DNA of 64,000 nucleotides from Paenibacillus sp. DMB20 (GCF_000987955.1 NZ_LAZU01000053.1:62001-126000), one strand, 5' to 3'. Shown: positions 26,200-35,546, numbered from the stretch's first letter. Made by a program: numbers and translations. The notes: generated by a model from the sequence alone, not told the origin.

Positions 26200-27561
26200 A
26201 TGACTTTTACTGCATTTAATCAACTCGGCATTGCCGAGGACTTGACGGCCCGTTTGGCCGAATTCGGAATAGAGACGCCGTCGCCGGTACAAGCCGAGGC
26301 GATCCCCCATGTGTTGGAGGGCAGCGACGTGCTGGCCACCTCCCAGACAGGGACCGGCAAAACGCTCGCCTATCTTTTGCCTGTGCTTCAGGGCATTGAT
26401 CCCGCAAGCAAAAACGTTCAGAAGCTGATACTCGCACCGACTCAGGAACTGGCGATTCAAATTGTGCGGGAGAGCGAGCGATACGGCGAAGCTCGGGGAA
26501 TAGGCGTGCTTGGTCTTATAGGCGGCGCCGCCGTGAAGCGGCAGCTGGAAAAGCTGAAGCTTCATCCGCAGCTGATTGTGGGAACGCCGGGACGCGTCCG
26601 TGAACTGATCGAAATCAAAAAGCTGAAGATGCACGAAGTCAGCACCATCGTGGTGGACGAGGTCGATCAGGTATTTAACCTGGGCGGAGCAGGGGACGTG
26701 GACCGAATTTTAAAAAGCGCGAAACGCGACCGGCAGCTTGTTTTTCTGTCGGCCACCGTCAGTCGGGAAACGGCGGAGCTCGTGAAGCGGGAAATGGATC
26801 GTCCGATCGAGATCGGCATTGATCCCGAGCGCAGAACTCCATCCGCGCTGGAGCATTATTATTTTGTGGTCGAGGAGCGTGACCGGATCGACATGCTCCG
26901 GCGGGTCATCCGCCACTATAATCCCGACCGGGCCATCATTTTCGTGAATCAGACCGAGGATTTGGCGGAAGTGGAGGCGAAGCTGAACTTCTTGGGACTG
27001 AGCGCCGCTGCCCTCTACGGCGACGCGGACAAAATGACACGCAGCCGCGTTTTGAACGCTTTCCGGGAAGGCCGCACCCGGCTGCTCGTGGCGAGCGACG
27101 TGGCGGCTAGAGGCCTGGATATCGAAGGCCTCGGAATGGTTATCAATCATGACCCGCCGATCGATGCAGAGCATTACACCCACCGTGCCGGACGGACCGG
27201 ACGCATGGGCAAAAGGGGGATGGTTGTTTCCCTCGTGACGGACCGGCAGACCTTTATTATGCGTAAATTCAACCGCGAGCTTGGAATAAGCATTGAAGAG
27301 CGCGCGATGTATGGAGGCAAGGTTCGCGTACCGCGGCCGGCCGCTTCCATTTCAGGCCGCTTTCAGGGAGGCGCTTCGGATAAGTCCACCGGCAATGGGG
27401 CAGGTCGCAACGGGGCGCGAAAGCAAGGCAAGCAAGGAAAAGGAGAGGCAAGCAAGCCTTCCGGCAAGGCTCCGCAGCCTCGCCAGAGCGAACGGCATCG
27501 GGACCGGAAGAACAAGGGAGCGCCGAAATGGCTGAAGAACAAGCCGGCCAAAGATGAATAG
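26200..27561 (+). CDS. DEAD-box-type RNA helicase with DEVD motif (YfmL/CshB-like)
   Basis: ATP-dependent RNA helicase of 453 residues, start ATG at 26200 after AAAAAGGGTGG. All core motifs are present: Q-motif FGIETPSPVQAEAIP, Walker A TSQTGTGKT, PTQELA, TPGR, motif II written VDEVDQVF (DEVD instead of DEAD), SAT, RGLD and HRAGRTGR. About 75 C-terminal residues are Gly/Lys/Arg/Gln-rich low-complexity sequence typical of RNA-binding tails. DEVD variants and length suggest the YfmL-type ribosome-assembly helicase, not proven. Single gene. Confidence 0.92.
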   Translation: MTFTAFNQLGIAEDLTARLAEFGIETPSPVQAEAIPHVLEGSDVLATSQTGTGKTLAYLLPVLQGIDPASKNVQKLILAPTQELAIQIVRESERYGEARGIGVLGLIGGAAVKRQLEKLKLHPQLIVGTPGRVRELIEIKKLKMHEVSTIVVDEVDQVFNLGGAGDVDRILKSAKRDRQLVFLSATVSRETAELVKREMDRPIEIGIDPERRTPSALEHYYFVVEERDRIDMLRRVIRHYNPDRAIIFVNQTEDLAEVEAKLNFLGLSAAALYGDADKMTRSRVLNAFREGRTRLLVASDVAARGLDIEGLGMVINHDPPIDAEHYTHRAGRTGRMGKRGMVVSLVTDRQTFIMRKFNRELGISIEERAMYGGKVRVPRPAASISGRFQGGASDKSTGNGAGRNGARKQGKQGKGEASKPSGKAPQPRQSERHRDRKNKGAPKWLKNKPAKDE

Positions 27562-27686
27562 CCCCGGACCATCCGGGACTATGGGTCAAGGAACTGCGGG
27601 ACAACCGCAGATTTATGATCATCTGGATTTAATTAACGGGCAGTTTTACCGTGCGTAAGGCTGCCGTAGTGTGGGGTGAACAGGAA

Positions 27687-28439
27687 ATGAACGAATTTCC
27701 GGTATTGTCCGTTCAGGATCTGAGCGGAGGCTATAGTTTGAACCGTCCCGTTCTGCATGATGTATCCTTCCATGTTCAGCCGGGCGAGATGGTTGGTCTG
27801 ATCGGGTTGAACGGGGCGGGTAAAAGCACCACGATGAAGCATATTCTGGGACTGATGAATCCGCAGAAGGGCGAAGTCCGGGTTCAGGGGAAAAGCCGGA
27901 ACGAGGATGCGGAGGCTTATCATGGGGCTCTGGCATTCGTCCCGGAGTCGCCGCTTTTGTATGAAGAGATGACGGTAAGAGAGCATCTGGAATTTACAGC
28001 CAGGTCCTATGACGTTCCGCGCGGAGAGTACGAGACCCGTGCAGCGCAGCTGTCCAAGATGTTTCGTATGGAAGACAAGATGGACAGTCTTTCGGCTCAC
28101 CTGTCCAAAGGGATGAGGCAAAAGGTCATGATTATGTGCGCGTTTGTCGCAAGGCCTTCGCTGTATATCATCGACGAGCCTTTTCTGGGCCTCGACCCGC
28201 TCGGAATCCGCTCTTTGCTAGACTTTATGCTGGAACTGAAAGCGTCGGGCTCCTCCGTCCTGCTCAGTTCCCATATCCTTTCCACGATTGAAAACTACTG
28301 CGACCGGTTCATTGTGCTGCATCAAGGCAAAATCGTGGCTCAGGGGACGCTTCTTGAGATTGCCGAACAGGCAGGCCAGCGGGATAAATCTCTTGAGGAG
28401 CTGTTTTATGCCCTGATTCAAGGCGGGAACGGCGGATGA
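27687..28439 (+). CDS. ecsA: ABC transporter ATP-binding protein EcsA
   Basis: ATPase of the Ecs transporter, 250 residues from the ATG at 27687 (GGGGTGAACAGG upstream). Walker A GLNGAGKSTT, Q-loop FVPESP, signature HLSKGMRQKV (LSKGM variant), Walker B LYIIDEPFLGLD, H-loop SSHIL. The next gene is an EcsB-type permease and overlaps by four bases, which fixes the assignment. In B. subtilis EcsAB affects secretion, competence and intramembrane proteolysis. Confidence 0.9.
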   Translation: MNEFPVLSVQDLSGGYSLNRPVLHDVSFHVQPGEMVGLIGLNGAGKSTTMKHILGLMNPQKGEVRVQGKSRNEDAEAYHGALAFVPESPLLYEEMTVREHLEFTARSYDVPRGEYETRAAQLSKMFRMEDKMDSLSAHLSKGMRQKVMIMCAFVARPSLYIIDEPFLGLDPLGIRSLLDFMLELKASGSSVLLSSHILSTIENYCDRFIVLHQGKIVAQGTLLEIAEQAGQRDKSLEELFYALIQGGNGG

Positions 28440-29656
28440 ACCTGAAGGAGCTGTTTGCCAAAAGAAGGGGGCAATTCTGGGGAGAGATCCTTCCCTATCT
28501 CGGTTATGTCATTCAAAGCGGCGTTGCCTTCGTATTTTTATTCGTCCTGATCGCTTTTTCCGCATGGTACACGTCCATTGTTCAAAATGTGCCGCAAGGA
28601 CTGCCGATCCGTTGGATTATGCTTGCCGTCCTATTTCCGCTTGCCGTCAACAGCAGCGTTCGGACTTATCTGCGTTCTGCCGATACGGTGTTTTTGTTGC
28701 CGCAGGAATCAAGAATGAAGCAGTATTTCGTTAAAGGCTGGGTCAGCGGGGTTGTATATAAAACAGCACTGCTTCTCGTTGTCCTGCTCATCCTGTGGCC
28801 GTTGTACATACGAAGCGATTCCGAACCCAAGCTGCTGCTGCCTACGGTTCTGGTCCTGATTGTGCTAAAGCTCGCGTCCAGCTACGGCAGCTGGAAGGAG
28901 CAGTTGATGGTTTCCAGGTCAGCCGCCGGAGCTTTCCGCGCCCTGCGTTGGGCGGTTACCGCGCTGTCGCTGGCTTCTTGGCTGTGGTCCCCGGTCTTCG
29001 GCAGTCTCCTATTTATCGCTCTCATCCATCTGACTTATTGGGCGGCCCTAAGGGTGCCGGTCAAACATTTCGTCGCTTGGGAGCGCTTGATTCAGGTTGA
29101 AAAAAGACAGGCCGCAAGGGTGATGATGGTGCTGAGCTGGTTCGTCGACGTGCCTCAGCGGGAACAGCGGGTATATGCCCGCAAATGGCTGTCACGCTGG
29201 GGCAGCGGAATTCCGTGGCGGAAGGAGACGGCATATCGCTTTCTGTTGGCGAAGAGCCTGGCCCGAAGCGATATCTTCGGCATTTTGTTCAGGGTGGGCG
29301 TTCTGGGGGCGCTTCTTGTCTGGCTGACCCGGGACAGCCTTGCATCCGCTGCGGTTTACCTCGTATGCCTAATGATTGCGGGGCTGCAGCTGTCGTCTTT
29401 AAGAAAGCTGCATCGGGAATCGTTTTGGCTTCATGTTTATCCCCTTCCGGAAGGAACGCGACGACAGAATGAAGTGAAACTGGTCTTCCAAGTCCAGCTG
29501 CTGTGGGCAGTTCTCCTGTGGATTCCGCTGTTGTTCTCGATTTCAACAAAGCCGGGGTTGGTGCTCGGCACCGGATGTGCAGGGCTTCTGCTTGTATTTC
29601 TGTTCCGTATGGCGGCTCTTCGCCGGGGGAAAAGGGAAGACGAGGACGATCTTTAA
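28436..29656 (+). CDS. ecsB: ABC transporter permease EcsB
   Basis: 406-residue polytopic membrane protein with about ten hydrophobic segments. The start MNLKELFAKRRGQFWGEILP and spacing resemble EcsB, the permease partner of EcsA. The ATG overlaps the ecsA stop (ATGA), so translation is coupled. The transported substrate is unknown. Confidence 0.88.
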   Translation: MNLKELFAKRRGQFWGEILPYLGYVIQSGVAFVFLFVLIAFSAWYTSIVQNVPQGLPIRWIMLAVLFPLAVNSSVRTYLRSADTVFLLPQESRMKQYFVKGWVSGVVYKTALLLVVLLILWPLYIRSDSEPKLLLPTVLVLIVLKLASSYGSWKEQLMVSRSAAGAFRALRWAVTALSLASWLWSPVFGSLLFIALIHLTYWAALRVPVKHFVAWERLIQVEKRQAARVMMVLSWFVDVPQREQRVYARKWLSRWGSGIPWRKETAYRFLLAKSLARSDIFGILFRVGVLGALLVWLTRDSLASAAVYLVCLMIAGLQLSSLRKLHRESFWLHVYPLPEGTRRQNEVKLVFQVQLLWAVLLWIPLLFSISTKPGLVLGTGCAGLLLVFLFRMAALRRGKREDEDDL

Positions 29657-29666
29657 ATGAAAATGC

Positions 29667-29701
29667 AAAAGAGGCCGGGGCATGCTGCTTCGGCCTTTTA
29701 A
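29667..29701. terminator. ecsAB terminator
   Basis: AAAAGAGGCCG and CGGCCTTTT pair around a 13-base loop; A and T runs on the two sides allow action on both strands. Confidence 0.75.
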
Positions 29702-29738
29702 AATACGAGAAATGTTCGTTTTGAAATCGCAGCCTTCA

Positions 29739-29924
29739 TTACACCCAGAAAGCACGAGTGATGATAACGAGCAGAATAAAGAGTACCAGAATGGCTTCTA
29801 CGCTTCCGTAACGACCATATCCCCCGTAATTGCCATAACCGCCATAACCACCATACCCGCCATAACCGCGGTACTCGCCATAACCGCGATACTCGCTACA
29901 TCTTGGTTCTTCAACTGCTTCCAT
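29739..29924 (-). CDS. YjcZ-like Gly/Tyr-rich small membrane protein
   Basis: 61 residues from the ATG at 29924 (AAAGGGGAATGG upstream). After MEAVEEPRCSEYRG comes a run of GYGGYGGYGG-type repeats (about residues 13-40), then a single membrane helix VEAILVLFILLVIITRAFWV. This architecture matches the YjcZ family of small Bacillales sporulation-associated proteins. The DNA repeats follow the peptide repeats. Function unknown. Confidence 0.8.
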   Translation of the reverse strand: MEAVEEPRCSEYRGYGEYRGYGGYGGYGGYGNYGGYGRYGSVEAILVLFILLVIITRAFWV

Positions 29925-30014
29925 GATCCATTCCCCTTTCGGTTCGCTGTGCGTTAAGAGTATTTTATATGGCTGAATAACCAAGGATATGGGCCAACGT
30001 ATATTCCCATAAAC

Positions 30015-30046
30015 AAAAAAAGGCGGGAAGACTCCCTGCCTTTTTT
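30015..30046. terminator. Bidirectional terminator beside the aminotransferase gene
   Basis: AAAAAAGGCGGG-AAGACT-CCCTGCCTTTTTT forms a stem flanked by A and T runs. For the minus strand it follows the aminotransferase gene. Confidence 0.8.
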
Positions 30047-30087
30047 AGCATTCATTCGGCAAAACAAGAAAACGGCATTTTTTCGAA

Positions 30088-31386
30088 TCAGTTCTTTTTC
30101 AGATCCTGAACGGCTTTGTACACCAGGTCAAATAAATCTTCCAAATACGCCTCTTCGATGCAGGAGAAGGCAATCCGCAGATCATGCTCTCCCAGCGCGA
30201 TGGTACCGACGCCGTATTCGTGGATCAGATGGGTCCGAAGCGCCTCGGCTGAAACGCCGTTCAGCTTAAGGCACATGAAATAGCCGGAGTTGAAAGGATA
30301 GTATTCCCATGCGTCGGCGTATTTTCCGCTGTCCAGCAGAGCTTTGACCTTGTTGGCCCGGCCCTTCATAATGTTGAATTTTTCCAACTTCTGCTGCTCG
30401 AACTCGGGAGATTTCAACGCATCCAGCACAAACGTCTGGGAAGGATGGGAGCCGCTTGAAATCGTGGCCCGAATGATACCCAATGTTTTCTGCTCCAAAG
30501 CGGCCAGCAGCTCTTTGTTCTCGGAAGCATAGGTAATAAAGCCGACGCGGAAGCCCCATACGAATTCCTCTTTGGTCGCGCCGTCGATTTTAACGGCAAG
30601 CACGCGCGGATGGAGATCGGCCAGACGCCCGAACAGGGATTCCTTGAGCGAGTCTTCGAAGAACAGGCCGAAGTAGGCGTCATCCGTGACGGCAACCACG
30701 TTGATGCCGGCTTCTGCGGCTTCCTTGATGGCGGCAACGATGGCTTCGCCTTCTTCGGCTCCCGGCGTATATCCCGTTGGGTTGTTCGGAAAATTGAGCA
30801 GCACGACGGCCTTGCCCTTGTCTTTCTGGCTCAACAGCGCTTCGCGCAAGCCGGCGGCGTTAAATTTCATATCGTCCGTAAAGAGCGGGTAATTGACCGT
30901 CACGCCATGGCGGCGGATACCGAAAGTGAGCTCGTAGTTTTCCCAGTTTTTATCCGGGTAAACGACGGCGTCGCCTTCATCGACAAACAGGTCCGCAACA
31001 ATGCTGAGGCCATGGGTCAGGGCATTCGTCGCCACGGGATTGCTGAAGCTTTTGCCTTCCAGGGAAGGGTTTTCCTGCAGCATTTTGCTGCGCCAGGCGG
31101 AGCGGAGTTCAGGCTTTCCTGCAGGCGGCGCATAGCTGTACAGATCCTTCGGCTGGTAGGCCGACAATTTGTCTTGGATGACGTCCAGATGCATCGGGAT
31201 GCCGCCTTCCGTGGCGATGCCGATCGTGGCGTTATATTTCTTCGCGTGGCTCGCGGCTTCGGCGGACTGGCTCAGGATGCCTTCCTTGGGGAAATAAATC
31301 TCCCTGCCGAGGTTTGACAGCATGTCATACACGTGCGGGTTTCCAGTCTTGATGTCTTCGTTCAATTGAGAAGCCAAAGGGTTCAT
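30088..31386 (-). CDS. Class I/II PLP-dependent aminotransferase
   Basis: 432-residue fold-type I aminotransferase. Visible motifs: SYAPPAGKPELRSAW near the N-terminus, LLNFPNNPTGYTP, VTDDAYFGLFFED, a putative PLP Lys region VKIDGATKEEFVWGFRVGF, and LRIAFSCIEE near the end with the carboxylate-binding Arg. The Lys context (ATKEEF) is less standard than SLSKxxxxxGxR. The amino donor is not evident; it is isolated between terminators. GGAAGGATGG precedes the ATG. Confidence 0.88.
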   Translation of the reverse strand: MNPLASQLNEDIKTGNPHVYDMLSNLGREIYFPKEGILSQSAEAASHAKKYNATIGIATEGGIPMHLDVIQDKLSAYQPKDLYSYAPPAGKPELRSAWRSKMLQENPSLEGKSFSNPVATNALTHGLSIVADLFVDEGDAVVYPDKNWENYELTFGIRRHGVTVNYPLFTDDMKFNAAGLREALLSQKDKGKAVVLLNFPNNPTGYTPGAEEGEAIVAAIKEAAEAGINVVAVTDDAYFGLFFEDSLKESLFGRLADLHPRVLAVKIDGATKEEFVWGFRVGFITYASENKELLAALEQKTLGIIRATISSGSHPSQTFVLDALKSPEFEQQKLEKFNIMKGRANKVKALLDSGKYADAWEYYPFNSGYFMCLKLNGVSAEALRTHLIHEYGVGTIALGEHDLRIAFSCIEEAYLEDLFDLVYKAVQDLKKN

Positions 31387-31509
31387 GTGTGGATTCCATC
31401 CTTCCGAATGCTTTTGGTTAAGGTTAGGTGCCTACATCTCTCATCTGCGTTTTCATTGCCTAACATTATACCATTTCACCGTGAAAGCGTCACGGAAAAT
31501 GCACTTCGG

Positions 31510-32124
31510 TTAAGAAGAGGATGGATGGTATTTGCAAATATGTTCAAGGGTTTGGGAATCCCTGTCATGGTTGCGTTTTTCGAGACCGTTCAGAACGCCG
31601 TCCAGCCGTTTCTTTTTTAAGTTTTGGCCGAATTTGAACTTGGCTGTCATTCGGGAAGGAATGAGTTTGATAATCGACACGCCCTTCAACTGAGGGATAT
31701 AACGCGGATCGTCGGCATCAATCGGGTCATATCCTCCCTCCGGCTGCAGTTTGGACATAAAACCGCTGAGCGCAAGCGCTTTTTCCTGCAGATCTTGGAC
31801 GATTTCAGCTTTGCCCCGTGTCATGACGCTTTTAAAAAAAGCGGTTGCCGGGCAGGCCATGGAGGGATCGCTGAAGTAGGAAGGAATGATCGCGTATTCG
31901 TCCGCTACCGTAAAGCAGACCTGAGGCTGGTGCTGCAAATGCTCCATTTTTTCGCCTGCACGGCTGCCATGAAAATAAAAAGCACCATCCATATACACAA
32001 AATTAATCGGCGTAACTCTCGGGAAGCCTTCTTCATCCACGGTACCGAGAAAGCCGAAACTCATTTCCCCCAAAAATCGTCCGATCTCCTGTTCGTCTTC
32101 CACACTGAATTCACTTCTGCGCAT
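31510..32124 (-). CDS. Pyridoxamine 5'-phosphate oxidase-fold protein
   Basis: 204 residues from the ATG at 32124 (AAAAGGGGCG upstream). The split-barrel flavin-binding fold is indicated by FLGEMSFGFLGTVDEEGFPR, TPINFVYMDGAFYFHGS and VCFTVADEYAIIPSYF. Such proteins bind FMN, F420 or haem; the exact reaction is unknown. It is divergent from a MocR-type regulator 118 bases away that carries a PLP aminotransferase-like domain, so a link to vitamin B6 metabolism is plausible but inferred. Confidence 0.85.
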   Translation of the reverse strand: MRRSEFSVEDEQEIGRFLGEMSFGFLGTVDEEGFPRVTPINFVYMDGAFYFHGSRAGEKMEHLQHQPQVCFTVADEYAIIPSYFSDPSMACPATAFFKSVMTRGKAEIVQDLQEKALALSGFMSKLQPEGGYDPIDADDPRYIPQLKGVSIIKLIPSRMTAKFKFGQNLKKKRLDGVLNGLEKRNHDRDSQTLEHICKYHPSSS

Positions 32125-32178
32125 ACGTTTTCGCCCCTTTTCAAGATTGCTGAGTTGCCATCCATCATAAGCGGAATA

Positions 32179-32207
32179 TTGACAAGGAAAAAGGGCCAAT
32201 TTACATT
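32179..32207 (+). promoter_or_regulatory. Promoter of the MocR-type regulator gene
   Basis: TTGACA (32179-32184), 17 bases, TACATT (32202-32207), in the gap between the divergent genes. Confidence 0.6.
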
Positions 32208-32212
32208 ATTTT

Positions 32213-32225
32213 AAATGGTCCATTT
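32213..32225. promoter_or_regulatory. Palindromic operator candidate AAATGG-T-CCATTT
   Basis: A perfect 6-bp inverted repeat with a 1-base centre, directly after the -10 box of the regulator gene. Its position fits autoregulation and control of the divergent gene. Confidence 0.45.
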
Positions 32226-32242
32226 TTGCGAAGGGGGAGGAT

Positions 32243-33715
32243 ATGATGGAGTTCGGGCTCCCGATGGAATCTTATCTCGAGCGGTATGCCTATAAATATT
32301 TGGCATTGTATCACGCTTTGCGGGATGCTATCCTTGACGGCCGCCTGCAGGAAGGGGAACGCCTTCCGGCTACAAGGGAACTGGCAAGGCTGTACGGCAT
32401 GTCGCGCGGTTCGGCGGCGCAAAGCTACGACATGCTTCTAGCGGAAGGATACGTGCAGGCCCTGGTCGGCAGCGGAACCTTTGTGGCACGGGGGGCTGCC
32501 CGCGTACGGGGAGAAAGTCCATGCTCGACCCCCGATCCTGTGCTGTCGACATGGGGACGGCGGCTGATCGAGGGAATCTCTACCGCGGATCACCGAAGCG
32601 GCATTCTTCAGCCCGTTGAGGATGGACAAGGGATATCCTTTATCGGCGACCGCATCGCTTCCGATTTCTTTCCGTACCCCGAATGGAGAAGCTGCCTGAA
32701 TTATGCCGGAAGCTTCTCAAAGGAGCCAAAGCCTGAGAAGCTGTCCGCGGCAGGATATCTAGAACTCCGCCGCGCCATAGCGGGGCACCTGAGATTTACG
32801 CGCGGCATCCAGGCTGAAGCGGAGCATATTATCATGTTCAGCGGCTCGATGCAGGGGATCCTGCTCCTCTCGCAGCTGCTGATCGATCCGGGAGATTCAG
32901 TCGTGCTTGAGAACCCTTGCTATCACGGGATTCGAAAGGCCGTATTGTCCTGTGCCGGAAAAATAGTTCCTGCAGAGGTAGACCGTGAAGGGATTGTACC
33001 GGACCATTGGAATGCCAAGCTCCTGTTCGTGACCCCAAGCCGCCAATATCCGACCGGCTCCGTCCTGACGCTTGAGCGCAGAAGGCAGCTGCTGGAATGG
33101 GCTCGGGTCCGGCAAGCGGTCATCATCGAGGATGATTATGACAGCGAGTTCCGGTGGGGCGGGCGCCCGATGGAACCGCTAAAAACGCTTGATGACGAAG
33201 GCCGGGTCGTCTATGTCGGCTCCTTCTCCAAAACGATGCTGCCGGGACTTCGCCTCGGTTATGCCGTTCTTCCGGAAGCGCTGGTGAAGCCGGCTGCAGC
33301 CGCCAAGGCGCTGTATGAGCCGGTATCGCCGGGGCTGCTTGAGCAGCGGGCCTTGGCCCGATTTATTTCGAAAGGCGGCTATGGACGCCATCTTCGCCGG
33401 ATGACCCGTTTGTACGGGGAGAGGCATCGGACCTTTTGCAGGGAAATGGAGGCCAAAGCTTCCCATCTGTTTAACCTCCAGCCCGGCGATGCGGGGCTTC
33501 ACGTGTATGCGGAATGGATCCATGGGACGGAGGAATATGAAAGGTTCAAGACGGCAGCCGGTAAAAAAGGCGTCAGTTTCCGCGATGCGGCCCTTTACCG
33601 GCTGTCTCCGGGGCCGCCGGCGGCATGTTTCGGATTTGCGCATTTGGACGAAACGGATATCATAGAAGGTATCGACCGGATGGTACGGGCATGGAAGGAT
33701 ATGCAAAACATATGA
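32243..33715 (+). CDS. MocR/PdxR-type regulator (GntR HTH fused to aminotransferase-like domain)
   Basis: 490 residues. N-terminal GntR winged helix (ALRDAILDGRLQEGERLPATR and RGSAAQSYDMLLAEGYVQ), then a fold-type I aminotransferase-like domain with ENPCYHG, VTPSRQYPTGS, IIEDDYDSEF and the PLP-lysine motif GSFSKTMLPGLRLGY. MocR proteins sense PLP or amino compounds and control divergent genes; PdxR and GabR are examples. Here the divergent gene encodes a PNPOx-fold protein, which suggests a B6-related regulon. GGGGGAGG precedes the ATG at 32243 (or 32246). Confidence 0.93.
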   Translation: MMEFGLPMESYLERYAYKYLALYHALRDAILDGRLQEGERLPATRELARLYGMSRGSAAQSYDMLLAEGYVQALVGSGTFVARGAARVRGESPCSTPDPVLSTWGRRLIEGISTADHRSGILQPVEDGQGISFIGDRIASDFFPYPEWRSCLNYAGSFSKEPKPEKLSAAGYLELRRAIAGHLRFTRGIQAEAEHIIMFSGSMQGILLLSQLLIDPGDSVVLENPCYHGIRKAVLSCAGKIVPAEVDREGIVPDHWNAKLLFVTPSRQYPTGSVLTLERRRQLLEWARVRQAVIIEDDYDSEFRWGGRPMEPLKTLDDEGRVVYVGSFSKTMLPGLRLGYAVLPEALVKPAAAAKALYEPVSPGLLEQRALARFISKGGYGRHLRRMTRLYGERHRTFCREMEAKASHLFNLQPGDAGLHVYAEWIHGTEEYERFKTAAGKKGVSFRDAALYRLSPGPPAACFGFAHLDETDIIEGIDRMVRAWKDMQNI

Positions 33716-33775
33716 AAAAAGAGTATGATGGGATAGTATGATACAGATTACTATGGAGAGACAAGGGGGAATGAC

Positions 33776-34564
33776 GTGATGCTGAACGCATCGCCGTCTT
33801 CTTTTGTGATTTTGCCCGCTTTAGCCAAAATCGCCTGCGAGCCGGGATGGAAGTGGCAAAAACGGGAGAAACCGATGCAAAATTATGACCTGTTTTATGT
33901 ATGGAGCGGTGAAGGGACCGTGGTGCTGAACGATCAGCCCTTTGAGGTCGAAAAAGGCAGCTGTTTTCTGTTCTACCCTGGCGATTATACAAGCGCGACG
34001 CACAACCCGCAGAAGCCGCTTGTTCTGACCTACATACATTTTGATGTTACCGATCCCGTCAGCGAAGTGCCGGCTCCTTACCGGAAGCTGACCGAGACGA
34101 TCGATTTCGAATATTTGCTTGCGAGATACGTTCGCCTCTACCTGGACCGTCCTTACGGCGCGGAGGAGGAAGGTCGGTTGATCCTGAAGCAGCTCATGAT
34201 TTATCTGCTCCGGGACGATAAGGACACGCCTGCGGTCAGGAAGGCGAGCAACCATTTGACGGAGGCGATTCACGAAATCGCCAACTACGTCCGCCTGCAT
34301 CCGGGCATCCCGCACCGAGTCGAGGACCTGGCGGCCAGAGCGGGGCTATCTCCGCGTTATTTTTCAATCAAGTTCAAGGAACTGATCGGCATGCCGGTGC
34401 AGTCATACATCATCAAAATGAGGATCGAGCGCGCCCAGCATCTGCTTCTGCATCAGGGCATGAACGTGACGGAAGTGGCGGATGCGCTGGGTTACCGCGA
34501 TATCTTCTTTTTTAGCCGCCAGTTCAAGCAATATACGGGCAAAAGCCCGTCCGAGGTTCGTTAA
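33776..34564 (+). CDS. AraC-family transcriptional regulator
   Basis: 262 residues; start GTG 33776 or ATG 33779 behind AAGGGGGA. The N-terminal half is a cupin-like sensor domain (DLFYVWSGEGTVVLNDQPFE and SCFLFYPGDYTSAT); the C-terminal half holds two HTH motifs (RVEDLAARAGLSPRYFSIKF and VTEVADALGYRDIFFFSRQF). Such proteins usually control sugar-utilisation genes. No target is evident. A hairpin follows. Confidence 0.9.
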   Translation: MMLNASPSSFVILPALAKIACEPGWKWQKREKPMQNYDLFYVWSGEGTVVLNDQPFEVEKGSCFLFYPGDYTSATHNPQKPLVLTYIHFDVTDPVSEVPAPYRKLTETIDFEYLLARYVRLYLDRPYGAEEEGRLILKQLMIYLLRDDKDTPAVRKASNHLTEAIHEIANYVRLHPGIPHRVEDLAARAGLSPRYFSIKFKELIGMPVQSYIIKMRIERAQHLLLHQGMNVTEVADALGYRDIFFFSRQFKQYTGKSPSEVR

Positions 34565-34568
34565 AGGC

Positions 34569-34632
34569 AGCACCCCGGCTTCATGCTCCGATAGGCCCAG
34601 CCTTTTCGGTGGATGCCGCGGGTGCTTTTTTT
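34569..34632 (+). terminator. AraC gene terminator
   Basis: AGCACCCCGGC pairs with GCCGCGGGTGCT across a long loop, followed by TTTTTTT. Confidence 0.65.
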
Positions 34633-34677
34633 GATGATTCCGTTAAAGCGTAAGTAAAAGGGAAGGGAGGGAAAGAA

Positions 34678-35541
34678 ATGGGCAGAAAGGAAACGGAAGA
34701 TAAAACGGCGCTCGTCACGGGGGCATCCGGCGGGTTCGGTCAATTCATATGTCTGGAGCTTGCCGCTCAAGGATATAGGGTGGCTGCGGGAGTGCGGAGG
34801 CCGGAAGGCCTGACGCAGCTTCTGGAGATGGCCCGAGAAGCCGGCGTGGAGTCCGGGATCCATGGGGTAGCCCTTGATATATGCCGGCCGGAGCAGATTC
34901 AGCAGGCGATGCTGGAAATCGGGAAGCGGTGGGGGCGTCTGGACCTGCTTGTCAACAATGCGGGCGAGGCAGTCGGCGGCTTCGTGGAGGAAGTGCCGAT
35001 GGAGGCATGGCGCAAGCAGTTTGACGTGAACTTTTTCGGCACGGTAGAGGTAACCCAAGCTGCGCTTCCGCTGATGCGGAAAACCGGGAACGGCAAAATC
35101 ATTCTGATCAGCAGCGTCAGCGGCGTGATCGGGTTTCCCGGGTATGGTCCCTATGCCGCTTCCAAGTTCGCGCTGGAAGGGTTTGGGGAAAGCCTCTCGC
35201 TGGAGCTGAAGCCGTTTGGCATCGACGTGGTGATTGTAGAGCCCGGTGCTTACGGAACCCCGATTTGGGGAAAAGGCTTCGGCGAAATGAAGGTTCGTGA
35301 AGGTTCCCCTTATCGGCAGCCGCTGGAAAACGTCCTGAAATTTTCTCGAAGAACGGCTGAAAGCAGCGGGAATCCGCGCGAAGTTGCTGCTCTGGTAGGG
35401 AAAATCGCGAATATGGGCATGCCGAAATTCAGGTACCGGCTGCCGCGCGGTACCCGATGGACGATTGCGGCCAAACAGTTTCTGCCTTATCGGATATTTC
35501 AGCGTATGGTGTTACATGCCATAAGCCGCGGGAAAAGCTGA
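34678..35541 (+). CDS. SDR-family oxidoreductase
   Basis: Short-chain dehydrogenase of 287 residues with GGAAGGGAGGG upstream of the ATG. Cofactor motif VTGASGGFGQFICLEL, LLVNNAGEAVGG, catalytic IILISSVSGVIG and PYAASKFAL, then VEPGAYGTPIW. The C-terminal RYRLPRGTRW extension is typical of SDRs that resemble classical retinol/steroid-type enzymes. Substrate unknown. Unrelated in detail to the SDR at 25167. Confidence 0.9.
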   Translation: MGRKETEDKTALVTGASGGFGQFICLELAAQGYRVAAGVRRPEGLTQLLEMAREAGVESGIHGVALDICRPEQIQQAMLEIGKRWGRLDLLVNNAGEAVGGFVEEVPMEAWRKQFDVNFFGTVEVTQAALPLMRKTGNGKIILISSVSGVIGFPGYGPYAASKFALEGFGESLSLELKPFGIDVVIVEPGAYGTPIWGKGFGEMKVREGSPYRQPLENVLKFSRRTAESSGNPREVAALVGKIANMGMPKFRYRLPRGTRWTIAAKQFLPYRIFQRMVLHAISRGKS

Positions 35542-35546
35542 CTTGT

